Shown here one piece after another: positions 33,784 to 42,191 of a stretch of DNA of 64,000 nucleotides. Origin of the DNA: Leptolyngbya sp. PCC 7375 (GTDB lineage Bacteria > Cyanobacteriota > Cyanobacteriia > Phormidesmidales > Phormidesmidaceae). The notes under the pieces are model-generated. The model was not told the DNA's origin, did not search any database, and saw only the letters and a list, made by a program, of their open reading frames with translations. A program made the translations under genes and the position numbers. Location: NCBI RefSeq assembly GCF_000316115.1, contig NZ_JH993797.1, positions 6,235,961 to 6,299,960 on the forward strand, written 5' to 3'. The first letter of the stretch is position 1; each line of letters begins with the position of its first letter.

Positions 33784-34607
33784 TCCTCATCGCCCAAATC
33801 AGCGATCTCCATGTGCAGAGGTCGGGCAAACTCGCCTATGGCATCGTAGATACTAATTCCTTAGTTGCCGAGGCTATTGCCCGATTGAGCAGGCTTAATC
33901 CTCAACCAGACGTTGTGGTGGCATCAGGCGATCTGATTCAAGACGGCACTGTGGAGGAATATGAGCTGCTAAAAGCCATGCTCGCACCATTGCAGTGTCC
34001 CGTGTATTTAATGCCAGGCAATCACGATCATCGCGATCATCTACGACAGGTATTTAATACTCACACCTATCTGCCAAGGGCGAGTTCTCACCTTAGTTAT
34101 GCTGTCGATAACTATCCAATGCGCATGCTCATGCTCGACAGCATTATCCCAGGAAAAGGTGGAGGCTGTATCGATGCCGAGCGTTTGGCATGGCTAGGGC
34201 AACAACTGTCAGCAGCACCTGAAACACCCACACTCATGTTTATGCACCATCCTCCATTTGCCACTGGCATTCCCTGGATGGATCGCAAACGGTTTCAAGG
34301 CCGTGGGGCGCTAGCAGAATTAATTCGCCAACACCCCCAGGTAAAACGCATTAGCTGTGGCCATTTACACCGCACTATCTACTGCCCATGGGCCGGGACG
34401 GTGGCCAGCAGCCAGCCTAGCTTAGTCCATCAAAGTGCTATAGATTTTGACCCTGACAGCTCTAGCCAATTTGTGATGGAACCACCCGCCTATCAGCTCC
34501 ATGTATGGACAAAGGAGACGTTAGTTTCCCACACCATGTATGTTGGCGAGTTTGATGGTCCCTATCGGTTTTCTGATGGGAAAAAGGTTGTTGTGGCAGC
34601 TTTATAA
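33780..34607 (+). CDS. Calcineurin-like phosphodiesterase (CpdA type) in the phn locus
   Basis: 275 residues. All metallophosphoesterase motifs are present: QISDLHV (Asp-x-His), VVASGDLIQDG, MPGNHDHR, FMHHPPF and CGHLHR, the set seen in class III cyclic-nucleotide phosphodiesterases. Start overlaps the stop of the HD-domain gene. No PhnP is visible, and PhnP opens the 1,2-cyclic ribose phosphate made by PhnJ; this enzyme could fill that role, which is inference only. Confidence 0.85.
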   Translation: MILIAQISDLHVQRSGKLAYGIVDTNSLVAEAIARLSRLNPQPDVVVASGDLIQDGTVEEYELLKAMLAPLQCPVYLMPGNHDHRDHLRQVFNTHTYLPRASSHLSYAVDNYPMRMLMLDSIIPGKGGGCIDAERLAWLGQQLSAAPETPTLMFMHHPPFATGIPWMDRKRFQGRGALAELIRQHPQVKRISCGHLHRTIYCPWAGTVASSQPSLVHQSAIDFDPDSSSQFVMEPPAYQLHVWTKETLVSHTMYVGEFDGPYRFSDGKKVVVAAL

Positions 34608-34707
34608 CGATGGATCAACCATAGGCAACTCACAATCAGTCAGTCTGTATGTTGTACAATCTATAGCCCACACCATAGGCCTGGTAGCTAGCATCAGAGC
34701 AAGATTT

Positions 34708-35475
34708 ATGACTGCCCTCAGTGTTAATCTCAACAAGATCGCCCTTGTCCGGAATTCCCGCACCATTGGTATCCCGAGTGTCGTGAAGGCGGGGGAAACC
34801 TGCATTCAAGCTGGAGCCTATGGCCTCACGGTGCATCCTCGCCCAGATGAGCGTCATATCCGGCGTCACGATGTTTATGACCTGGCGGAGATGCTCAAGG
34901 CACACCCGACGATCGAATTTAATATTGAAGGGAATCCTTTAGAAGCTAGGTTCATGGACATTGTGCGGGATGTAAACCCCCATCAGGTGACGTTAGTTCC
35001 TGACGATCCCAATCAATTTACCTCCGACCATGGCTGGGATATTGCCAAGCACGGTGAGACTCTGATCCCGATTATTAAGGAAATTCAAGGGCTAGGGGCG
35101 CGGGTTAGCTTGTTTATGGATCCTGACCCAGAGCAAATTCGGCTGATCCCCACATTAGGTTCGATGCAGGGGCCGACGGAGACTCGTATTGAACTCTACA
35201 CCGAACCCTATGCTACGGCATTCCGCGAAGGAACTGAGGAGGAGTTAGAAACACTGCATACCAGTTATGCGGTGGCGGCAAAAGTGGCAAAGGATTGTAG
35301 TCTAGGGGTAAATGCAGGTCATGATTTGAACCTCGAAAACTTGCCTCAGTTTTTGCGGATTCCCAATATCTTAGAGGTGTCCATTGGCCATGCTCTCACA
35401 GTGGATGCGTTAATGATGGGTCTGGGGAATGCGGTCAAGGCTTATTTGGATGTCATTGCAGCGGCAAATCAGTAA
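34708..35475 (+). CDS. pdxJ: Pyridoxine 5'-phosphate synthase PdxJ
   Basis: Forms the pyridine ring of vitamin B6. About 255 residues from the ATG at 34708, where the family block LSVNLNKIALVRNSR begins; the frame is open further upstream but overlaps the preceding gene and has no similarity. VTLVPDD, RVSLFMDPD, RIELYTEPYA, LGVNAGHDLNLENL and EVSIGHALTVDAL are PdxJ signatures. Its place behind phn genes may be chance or may supply PLP for aminophosphonate transaminases. Confidence 0.93.
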   Translation: MTALSVNLNKIALVRNSRTIGIPSVVKAGETCIQAGAYGLTVHPRPDERHIRRHDVYDLAEMLKAHPTIEFNIEGNPLEARFMDIVRDVNPHQVTLVPDDPNQFTSDHGWDIAKHGETLIPIIKEIQGLGARVSLFMDPDPEQIRLIPTLGSMQGPTETRIELYTEPYATAFREGTEEELETLHTSYAVAAKVAKDCSLGVNAGHDLNLENLPQFLRIPNILEVSIGHALTVDALMMGLGNAVKAYLDVIAAANQ

Positions 35476-35492
35476 TACATATAAAGATAGTC

Positions 35493-35891
35493 ATGGATGA
35501 CCCAGCTATTGTTCGTCATTTTACTGACACTCCTTGGGAGCCAGCGGTAGGTTACTGTCGAGCGATTCGAGCGGGCAACCAAATTTTTATGTCGGGGACT
35601 GCTCCGGTGGATGATCAGGGGAATACCTTTGCTCCAGGAGATGGTTATGCCCAGGCAAAACGGTGTTTTCAGATAATTCAAAAGACGCTCCGGGCTATGG
35701 GTGCGGATTTATCGAATATTGTGCGGACCCGCATGTATGTGACGGATATTAGCCGCTGGCAAGAATATGGTCAGGCCCATCAAGAGTTTATGGGGGCTTA
35801 TCCCCCTACGACGGCGATGGTGGAGGTTAGGGCGCTGATTAATCCTGATATGCTGATTGAGATTGAGGTGGACGCATTAGTCTTTGAGTAA
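35493..35891 (+). CDS. RidA/YjgF family protein
   Basis: 132 residues. RidA proteins hydrolyse reactive enamines and imines released by PLP enzymes. NQIFMSGTAPVDDQGN, the Arg in VRTRMYVTDIS and the C-terminal ALINPDMLIEIEVDALV are typical. It follows pdxJ by 17 bases, so the two may be cotranscribed in keeping with PLP chemistry. Confidence 0.9.
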   Translation: MDDPAIVRHFTDTPWEPAVGYCRAIRAGNQIFMSGTAPVDDQGNTFAPGDGYAQAKRCFQIIQKTLRAMGADLSNIVRTRMYVTDISRWQEYGQAHQEFMGAYPPTTAMVEVRALINPDMLIEIEVDALVFE

Positions 35892-35921
35892 CCTTCCAGG
35901 TCGATTCCTTAGCTGTCTTAC

Positions 35922-36572
35922 TCAGCCGCACTTTGTTAGTTGATGCGTGTAGGCATCAGCATTTGCTTTTTGCTTCAGATGAATGTTTTGCATGTGTTTT
36001 TTAACGGTATTGGGAGCAATAAAAAGTTCAGATGCAATTTGTTTGTAGGTATAGTTTGCTCGCTGCAACAACCAGATTTCAGTTTCCCGTTCGGTTAAAC
36101 CATATTGATTGGCTTCCTCAATCGCAATGTTTTTGATCAGCTGATAATGATCTCTCATTTCCAAAACAATGCAGTGTTTTCCTAGGGTCTCTATTTTCAT
36201 GTAACGAGCAGTCACCGTGAAATTGATTGAGTTGTTGATACAAATCTTTGTTTTCATAATCCAGTGCTGTCCAGGGAACTGGCGATGAACCTCTGCGATT
36301 GATTTGCATAGGTAATTGATTTCATTGGGGACCGCTCTTGGTGACTGCCGATCTCGATTGATTTGGCGTAAAAGGCGGCAGGCACATTCGTTGGCATATA
36401 GAAGTTTTATGCCTTCCGTGATGATCAAAACCCCGTTAGTTAATTTTGTGAGAGCTTCTTCAATGACAGGATCTTGAATATCAATCTGTTCTTGTTCCGC
36501 CAAGTCCAACGGATTTTGCGATTTGATCTGTTCTTTTAGCAGATTTTCTACAGGAACCCGAATAAACAACAT
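35922..36572 (-). CDS. LuxR-type transcriptional regulator with PAS-like sensor
   Basis: 216 residues. The C-terminal 60 residues are a LuxR helix-turn-helix (YGLTERETEIWLLQRANYTY, then KQIASELFIAPNTVKKHMQN). Residues about 40-140 (LTNGVLIITEGIKLLYANEC) resemble a PAS fold, so it probably senses a small ligand and is not a response regulator (no receiver Asp). It converges on ridA and is divergent from the unknown gene set at 37384-42179, which it could control. Confidence 0.88.
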   Translation of the reverse strand: MLFIRVPVENLLKEQIKSQNPLDLAEQEQIDIQDPVIEEALTKLTNGVLIITEGIKLLYANECACRLLRQINRDRQSPRAVPNEINYLCKSIAEVHRQFPGQHWIMKTKICINNSINFTVTARYMKIETLGKHCIVLEMRDHYQLIKNIAIEEANQYGLTERETEIWLLQRANYTYKQIASELFIAPNTVKKHMQNIHLKQKANADAYTHQLTKCG

Positions 36573-37383
36573 GGTAGTGTCACCCCATCATCAATTCATT
36601 TCAAAAAATGTCATGAATGCGATTATTGACTGCATCTGTGATTTTTGATGCCAACAGATAGAATACTCAATCACTCTGAGGATTTTATGTGGATAGACCC
36701 TCTATACGTTAGATATACAGGCTTAGAGGCACGGTCTGCTGCTGATTAGGTTGTCTGGCTTTAGTTCAACGGTGCTGTGATTCAATCGAAATTAGTGATT
36801 GTCATGCGTGACTATTCAGTCTTGTCGTATCGGTTGCCTAAATGTCATAGTATCTTTTTGCTCTGATAGTTGCTCACTATCCGTTTGAGAAGAATTATCT
36901 AAGTTGGTCAAGAAACGTCGACTCAGTTATTTTGAACCTATCTCCGATGGTGGTATTGCTGAGCTTCCTGTTTACAATCTAAGTATATCAAGCTTCTCAG
37001 TCAGAATATTACTGCTAGTGGTATTACTCCTTAAGTGAGTAGTCAGAGGTCCATTTTTCAGGAAAATCACCTATAAGGCCAAGTAGAATACCCTAAAACT
37101 ATCAATTCGCAACAGTTCGTAATATGGAACAAAAGGGATTCAAGTCCTGTTTGCATTCAAAATTCCTATGCTACAAGCCCATTTTGAACAATTTCCTGGC
37201 AAAGCTCTCGACTATATAGTCCTAGAGTGAGTATTTCGGCTTAAGCAATCCTTGCGAGTATGGACTTGTGGATGAGCAAAGCACAATACAGCTTTCAAAT
37301 AAGCCTAAAAGAAAGTCTTGATAAGTTGTTGTGCTTAAGTGCTTAGCCCAAAAAAAGTTTGAAAACTCATAAGGAGAAAAGAT
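36573..37383. other. 811-base gene-free stretch
   Basis: A-T rich with no credible coding frame on either strand. It ends with a good ribosome site (AAGGAGAAAAG) for the next gene. It should hold the promoters of the divergent LuxR-type regulator and the 37-42 kb gene set. No palindrome longer than a few bases stood out. Confidence 0.5.
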
Positions 37384-37878
37384 ATGGCAGGCCAACCTAA
37401 AGGACTGTTTGATGTATCCACCATTGAAATCTTTGAGCCAGCACAACCTGGGTTCCCACCAACCCTTCTGCCGGCAAAAATCCTGGATGCAGGAGACCCA
37501 TTTAGTCTTGCAGTCAAGTTTAATTTCAATAACCCGCCGCTTGCTGGTGCTGATCCCAACTCAGGTTGGATCTTTGGCTTTCTCCAGTGGCTTCAGTGTG
37601 GTGGAATTGCCAATATCACCTATACCGTAACCTATACGGCTGAGGCGATGGATAGTGCTAATTTCTATAACCTTGGGTCAGTGAGCGGTAATTTGACCTG
37701 TTCAGCAGGTGGTTCATTGAATCTAAACTATAGCGATCCTGACACAAGGGTAACTGTTGCCGGTGGTATTCCAGCCAATGGGGTGTATAAGCTGATTGCA
37801 ACGGTGTCTTTCAATGCGCCAGGCATCATTGGATATGCCGAAGACGTGATCCAAGTTCATGCACAATCACAGATCTAG
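37384..37878 (+). CDS. Unknown beta-rich protein, first of a related set
   Basis: 164 residues without signal peptide or membrane segment. DAGDPFSLAVKFNFNNPPLA, ITYTVTYTAEA and GVYKLIATVSFNAPGIIGYAEDVIQV suggest an immunoglobulin-like beta sandwich. The same layout (PFSL-V-F near the start, G-Y-x-hydrophobic strand, then a closing strand ending I/L-x-V) recurs in the products at 38096, 39088 and 41730. I recognise no family. AAGGAGAAAAGAT precedes the ATG. Confidence 0.7.
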   Translation: MAGQPKGLFDVSTIEIFEPAQPGFPPTLLPAKILDAGDPFSLAVKFNFNNPPLAGADPNSGWIFGFLQWLQCGGIANITYTVTYTAEAMDSANFYNLGSVSGNLTCSAGGSLNLNYSDPDTRVTVAGGIPANGVYKLIATVSFNAPGIIGYAEDVIQVHAQSQI

Positions 37879-37958
37879 CTTTTTCAGCGTGAAAGAGACC
37901 TCTCATCAGAATCACCCATCCAATCGGTTGTCTTTCATAGGTGAATAGCGACAACAGT

Positions 37959-38004
37959 ATTTCCGTAGGTTGTATGTTTATATCGTTAATCAACCTACGG
38001 AAAT
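37959..38004. terminator. 14-bp perfect hairpin between unknown genes
   Basis: ATTTCCGTAGGTTG (37959-37972) pairs with CAACCTACGGAAAT (37991-38004) across an 18-base loop. It could terminate the first transcript or be a repeat copy (compare 28161-28192). No T tract follows. Confidence 0.5.
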
Positions 38005-38095
38005 CATTATCTTCTCAAGATCTATCTCTCACAAAATACCTTATTTATTTGGTGTTATTTACCCCTGCCAAATCTCATGTCTATGGAGGTAAAAC

Positions 38096-38989
38096 ATGGT
38101 ATCTAAGAAGCGTCCGAGCAAAGAAAATAAACCCTTACAAGTAGAGAATACTGATGCTCAAGCTACAGACGCTATGAGTTTAACAAATGATGACCTGCAA
38201 GAAACATCTGACCCTGTGCCATCTTCTGAAGCCGCTGCGATTGACGATCACCCCCAGGTATTGGCAGAATCAGGGGCCGACGAGGAAATACAAGCACCAG
38301 AATCAGTAGCCGCAGTGGTTCCAAAGGAGACGCCAACACAGGACACTAAATCATTGACTGACCAGCCTTGGTCGTCAGTTGCGTCATTTCGGCTTGAATT
38401 TCAATCTCGTAAATCCGCAGGGCTGTCCAGCTCTGACGAACAGTATGAGCGGCAGGTGATGGTTAAACATATGGGCGGCGGGCAAAAGGGTTGGGCGCAG
38501 CTGGATGATGACGAGGTTTATGCCTGGATCCTCGATCAGGTTAAGGGGGTGGATTCACTGTTCTCCGAAGATCAATCCATCATTTCGCAGCCTACGCTTG
38601 AGATTACTCAGGTGCGGTTTCTTCAGCCTGCTTTAGCTGGCATGGTGGTTGATGGTGAGCGGGCTATTCTGAATAGCGTTCTCCGCAGCAATGACCCTGT
38701 GGCCTTAGAGGTCTCTTTTCAGCTGACTAGGGGGAATGTAGCTGACCTGGCGGGACAAGCCCTGGCCTATCAAATTCAGGGTAATTTTCATAATCTCATG
38801 ACTGGGATGGATAGTCCCCTACGGGAAGGACCCTTGGGACACCTGGTTGAGAATCAACGCCGTTACACTGTGCGCCTGCCAGAGGTTACCTTGTCTCCGG
38901 GGTCATATCGGCTACAAATGGCTACTACGTTGCAGCATTCGCCCATTGCTCCAGCTATGTTTGAAGTGCCTATTTTGCAGGTTATTTAG
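38096..38989 (+). CDS. Unknown protein with acidic disordered N-terminus and beta-rich C-terminus
   Basis: 297 residues. Residues 1-85 are polar, acidic and probably disordered. Residues about 90-155 (VASFRLEFQSRKSAGLSSSD, VYAWILDQVKG) match a segment of the protein encoded at 39088 (LTVEFQGRQL, QQWLWQQVSE). Residues 165-297 form a beta-rich domain (DPVALEVSFQLTRGNVADLA, YRLQMATTL, FEVPILQV) shared with that protein. The two genes are therefore paralogues over about 200 residues. No known family was recognised. GGAGGTAAAAC precedes the ATG. Confidence 0.7.
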   Translation: MVSKKRPSKENKPLQVENTDAQATDAMSLTNDDLQETSDPVPSSEAAAIDDHPQVLAESGADEEIQAPESVAAVVPKETPTQDTKSLTDQPWSSVASFRLEFQSRKSAGLSSSDEQYERQVMVKHMGGGQKGWAQLDDDEVYAWILDQVKGVDSLFSEDQSIISQPTLEITQVRFLQPALAGMVVDGERAILNSVLRSNDPVALEVSFQLTRGNVADLAGQALAYQIQGNFHNLMTGMDSPLREGPLGHLVENQRRYTVRLPEVTLSPGSYRLQMATTLQHSPIAPAMFEVPILQVI

Positions 38990-39087
38990 CTAACGTGTCA
39001 AAATACGCTCTACCGTCGATGGGGATCGGATAAAATTCCTTCGAACCATCCAAGACTTCATAGCTGACTGAGGGGAGATAAGGTGTC

Positions 39088-40665
39088 ATGGGTACCTTCA
39101 ACTGGGAAAGCTTTTTAAGGCAATGGAGTCAGGATGTTCTGGAGTCTATGGATGATGCCGAAAAGAGCCGTCTTTGTCCAGAGATTGTGGAGTCAGGCTG
39201 GTTAGGTTATCCGGGGGCCACCGAAGCTCAATTGCTCAGAGCTGAGGCTCGATTAAGGGTCAAACTACCGCCGTCCTACCGAGCATTTCTCAAGGTCACC
39301 AATGGTTGGCGAACGACCCCTGGCAAAATCGATAATTTCAACCATCGCTTCTGGTCTACAGAAGACATCGAGCGGTTTGCCGTGCGTCATTCCCGATGGA
39401 TAAAAGCGTTTGCTACGCGCACTGATACGTTAGATATCAGTCTGGAGGAAGACTTTCACGAGTTCGATGATCATTGGCAGCCCATGGGTACTTCAGATGA
39501 GGATTACTTTGTCTACGGAGATGAGCAAGATCCTAGAAGTATTCGTCCTCGGTATCTAAAGACCGTGATTGAAATTAGCGATGTTGGATTTGATTCGATT
39601 TACCTGCTGAATCCCCAAGTCATTACTCCAGACGGTGAGTGGGAAGCGTGGTTTTTTGCTGAGTACCTGCCAGGGGCCGATCGCTATCGCTCTTTTCAAG
39701 CCATGATGGCAGCGGAATATCGCAATTTTTTAGAATTGCGAGAATCGCAGGACGTCAGTGAGTTCTCAATGGCTGGGCCTAAGCTAGCTGGTGCTGAGCT
39801 ACAAGTAACCGCTGGTTCTGGGGAAAGCTTAGGGGATGAGTCTAACCAGCACGCTCTGGCTGAAACACAGAGCGCCTCCCAACCAGAATCACCAGCTGAA
39901 GCAGCCCCGATCACCTGGCAATCTCTCAGCCGCTTAACGGTCGAGTTCCAGGGCAGACAGTTAGATAACCAGGCTGAATATCGCACCATTGTCAGTTCCA
40001 ATGAGTTTGCTCATCCTCAAACCTGGCCTGGCTTGATGGAACATCAGCTGCAGCAATGGTTATGGCAACAAGTGTCAGAGATGAAAAATATCTCGTTGGT
40101 AGAATCAAAGCTTACTGCCATCTCTACGGTTGCGCCTCAAGCAGTTGAAATAGGTGCTTCTGAACAGTCCAGCTCTGCTGAATTAGTGTCTGAAAGCTCG
40201 GTCACGGCTCCAGAGCAACCGCCGCCCCCAGGGAAAATCCCTGCCCTGGCCCTAGATGTGGACCAATTGGTGATACGACAACCGGTTTACCCAATAGTGC
40301 AAGTTGTTGTGCGTCCATCTATGTTGGGCAATTCTAATCAACTCAGGATCAATTCTCTGGTTAGTCAAGAGCTATTTGCCATTGAGGTTGAGTTTCATTT
40401 GGCTGGGGAACAACTGGACACCTTAACTGAACAAGCAATTTTCTATAAAGCTCGATTTTTTGCGCAAAATCGCATTACCCAACAGCAGATAGATCTGGGT
40501 GAAACATTGCCGGAACCTGTAGGAAAGGGACAATTTACCTACACAGCTACCCTGTTTAATCAGGCTTTAGAACCCGGTATCTATCGTGTGCAGGTCGTTA
40601 CGAGCCTTTCTGGGACAGTAGAGGCGCTCGGTGCCTTTGAACTCCCGCTGTTGAATGTGGCTTGA
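39088..40665 (+). CDS. SMI1/KNR4-domain protein with the shared beta-rich C-terminus
   Basis: 525 residues. Residues about 30-200 look like an SMI1/KNR4 (SUKH) domain: GYPGATEAQLLRAEARLRVK, LPPSYRAFLKVTNGW and DVGFDSIYLLNP. SUKH domains are often immunity proteins of polymorphic toxins but also occur in other settings. A Gln/Ala/Ser-rich linker follows (230-280). Residues about 285-525 repeat the architecture of the preceding gene's product (LSRLTVEFQGRQL, FAIEVEFHLAGEQLDTL, GIYRVQVVTSL, FELPLLNV). No toxin domain is evident in the window. Confidence 0.75.
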   Translation: MGTFNWESFLRQWSQDVLESMDDAEKSRLCPEIVESGWLGYPGATEAQLLRAEARLRVKLPPSYRAFLKVTNGWRTTPGKIDNFNHRFWSTEDIERFAVRHSRWIKAFATRTDTLDISLEEDFHEFDDHWQPMGTSDEDYFVYGDEQDPRSIRPRYLKTVIEISDVGFDSIYLLNPQVITPDGEWEAWFFAEYLPGADRYRSFQAMMAAEYRNFLELRESQDVSEFSMAGPKLAGAELQVTAGSGESLGDESNQHALAETQSASQPESPAEAAPITWQSLSRLTVEFQGRQLDNQAEYRTIVSSNEFAHPQTWPGLMEHQLQQWLWQQVSEMKNISLVESKLTAISTVAPQAVEIGASEQSSSAELVSESSVTAPEQPPPPGKIPALALDVDQLVIRQPVYPIVQVVVRPSMLGNSNQLRINSLVSQELFAIEVEFHLAGEQLDTLTEQAIFYKARFFAQNRITQQQIDLGETLPEPVGKGQFTYTATLFNQALEPGIYRVQVVTSLSGTVEALGAFELPLLNVA

Positions 40666-41043
40666 TCCCTGTACTGACCTCTCGATTTTTCTCTTTGAAA
40701 AAATATAGTTCTAACTGTGAGTAGGGTTACTTTTTCAGGAGTAATTATCTTTAGCCAATGTTTAAGTTAGTAACGAAAAAACAATACAAAATTGGAGATA
40801 TGGCCATATAGCCTGGGGTTCTGAACATGATTCTGTGCTCTAGTGGACGCTAACAGTATCTTACATTTGCTAGGTGGAGATGTTGGTCGGGTGAGCACAA
40901 AGACGATCAATAAGAGCGAACTTTTTTGGGTAATCTGGGATACACCTTCGGTTTCAACATGGCACTACTTTGCTATGAAATCGGCCAGCGACTAGTGCAA
41001 TGCTGCATTGGTTCGCTATGTTACTTTAGCTACTGAACCCTTT
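40666..41043. other. 378-base gene-free stretch
   Basis: No credible coding frame, hairpin or repeat was found. The frame of the next gene stays open back to a TTG at 41008. Confidence 0.4.
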
Positions 41044-41577
41044 ATGGATATTGATCCTAGAACCTATCCGTCTCGCACATTTGTTCGTTTTACTGCCCAT
41101 AACCAACTGCAAGCTGATGCCACGGGTGTACCGGTTACGGCGTCTGTACAGCGATTAGGTGGCGATAGTTATACACAGCAAGCTATTCCAGATGGAGATT
41201 CCCCATCTATTATGCATGGCTCTAGCGGTTTCAGTATGGGGTTTTCAGTGAGCCCAGCCAATGATGAAAATCCTATTGAAGAGCCTACGCATGGGGGTGG
41301 AGAAAACGACCAAACGTTAATGCCCTTTGAAGAGCCAGCTGATCTGGAGTGTGAGAATCAGGCCTCCATTAGCGGTGTTGATGAAGCTTTGTTCGAAGAC
41401 ATTATCAAAACCACGATTAACCCCAATTCCTGTCCAGAACTGTTCCAGAGTTGTGGCACCCAAGAGGCTGCTAAGGCACTAGAAGCCAGGATCGCGGCTA
41501 GAATTGTTGCGGCTTATCGGAAAATTAAGCAGCAGCAAGATTGCCCGATTGTGCAGCGCTTTAATAATTTGCTATAG
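41044..41577 (+). CDS. Unknown protein of the 37-42 kb set
   Basis: About 177 residues from the ATG at 41044 (a TTG at 41008 would add twelve). MDIDPRTYPSRTFVRFTAHN may be a beta strand pair; the middle is Gly/Ser/Glu-rich and probably disordered; the end (EALEARIAARIVAAYRKIKQ-like helix) is amphipathic. Four cysteines occur in the last half (ECENQ, NSCPELFQSCG, DCPI). No family recognised and no ribosome site seen, so the start is uncertain. Confidence 0.55.
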   Translation: MDIDPRTYPSRTFVRFTAHNQLQADATGVPVTASVQRLGGDSYTQQAIPDGDSPSIMHGSSGFSMGFSVSPANDENPIEEPTHGGGENDQTLMPFEEPADLECENQASISGVDEALFEDIIKTTINPNSCPELFQSCGTQEAAKALEARIAARIVAAYRKIKQQQDCPIVQRFNNLL

Positions 41578-41729
41578 CAGAAAACGGGTGGGCCCATGTC
41601 GATGTCGTGCAATGGCACTAGACCTGCTGGCAATGGATATAAGCCCTCGGTTTCAAGGTAGTATGATGCCTCGGGTAGTTCTTTATACCTAGGTGCTATC
41701 TTGTCGGCTTTGCATTTACCCTATGCCTA

Positions 41730-42179
41730 ATGAGTGACTGCCATATCAACATTGGCCCAATTGAATGTCAACTGCTTAATCTAATTGCGTCTACGGTTAA
41801 TTCCAAATCAGGGTTTGCCGATACCCGTTTGCAGTGTCATCAGCCTTTTTCTCTGGGGGTTACTGTCGAATTTTCAGGACCGGGTGCGATCGCACTTATG
41901 TCCCTGTCGCCAACGATTCAGGTTGAATTTTATGCTAAACCCCTCAGTCCAGAACCGTCTAAAGCATTGGGCAGTATTGTGGTTCAAGCCCTTCCAGACG
42001 TCTTAGTCTATACCCCCACTCTGATGTTATCGGCTCCCCAATCGATTGGCTTATCTGCCAAGGTCATTTACCGAATTGGTGCCGTGTTACGAGTCGGTGC
42101 ACCTGAAGGGCCTTCGATCGTTCATGGGTTTACGGAGGCACTGACGATTGAAATTTACAAGCCCAAAAAATCTAAATAA
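41730..42179 (+). CDS. Unknown beta-rich protein, last of the related set
   Basis: 149 residues. CHQPFSLGVTVEFSGPGAIA and VIYRIGAVLRVGAPEGPSIV followed by EALTIEIY parallel the layout of the product at 37384 (DPFSLAVKFNF, GVYKLIATVSF). It therefore belongs to the same beta-sandwich-like group. Soluble, no signal peptide. It converges on the HupE-like gene. Confidence 0.6.
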   Translation: MSDCHINIGPIECQLLNLIASTVNSKSGFADTRLQCHQPFSLGVTVEFSGPGAIALMSLSPTIQVEFYAKPLSPEPSKALGSIVVQALPDVLVYTPTLMLSAPQSIGLSAKVIYRIGAVLRVGAPEGPSIVHGFTEALTIEIYKPKKSK

Positions 42180-42191
42180 CAACCTATGACA

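Noticed and set aside
37335..37559. Minus-strand frame overlapping the 37384 gene
   Set aside because: Opposite-strand shadow without ribosome site; the plus-strand gene has a strong one.
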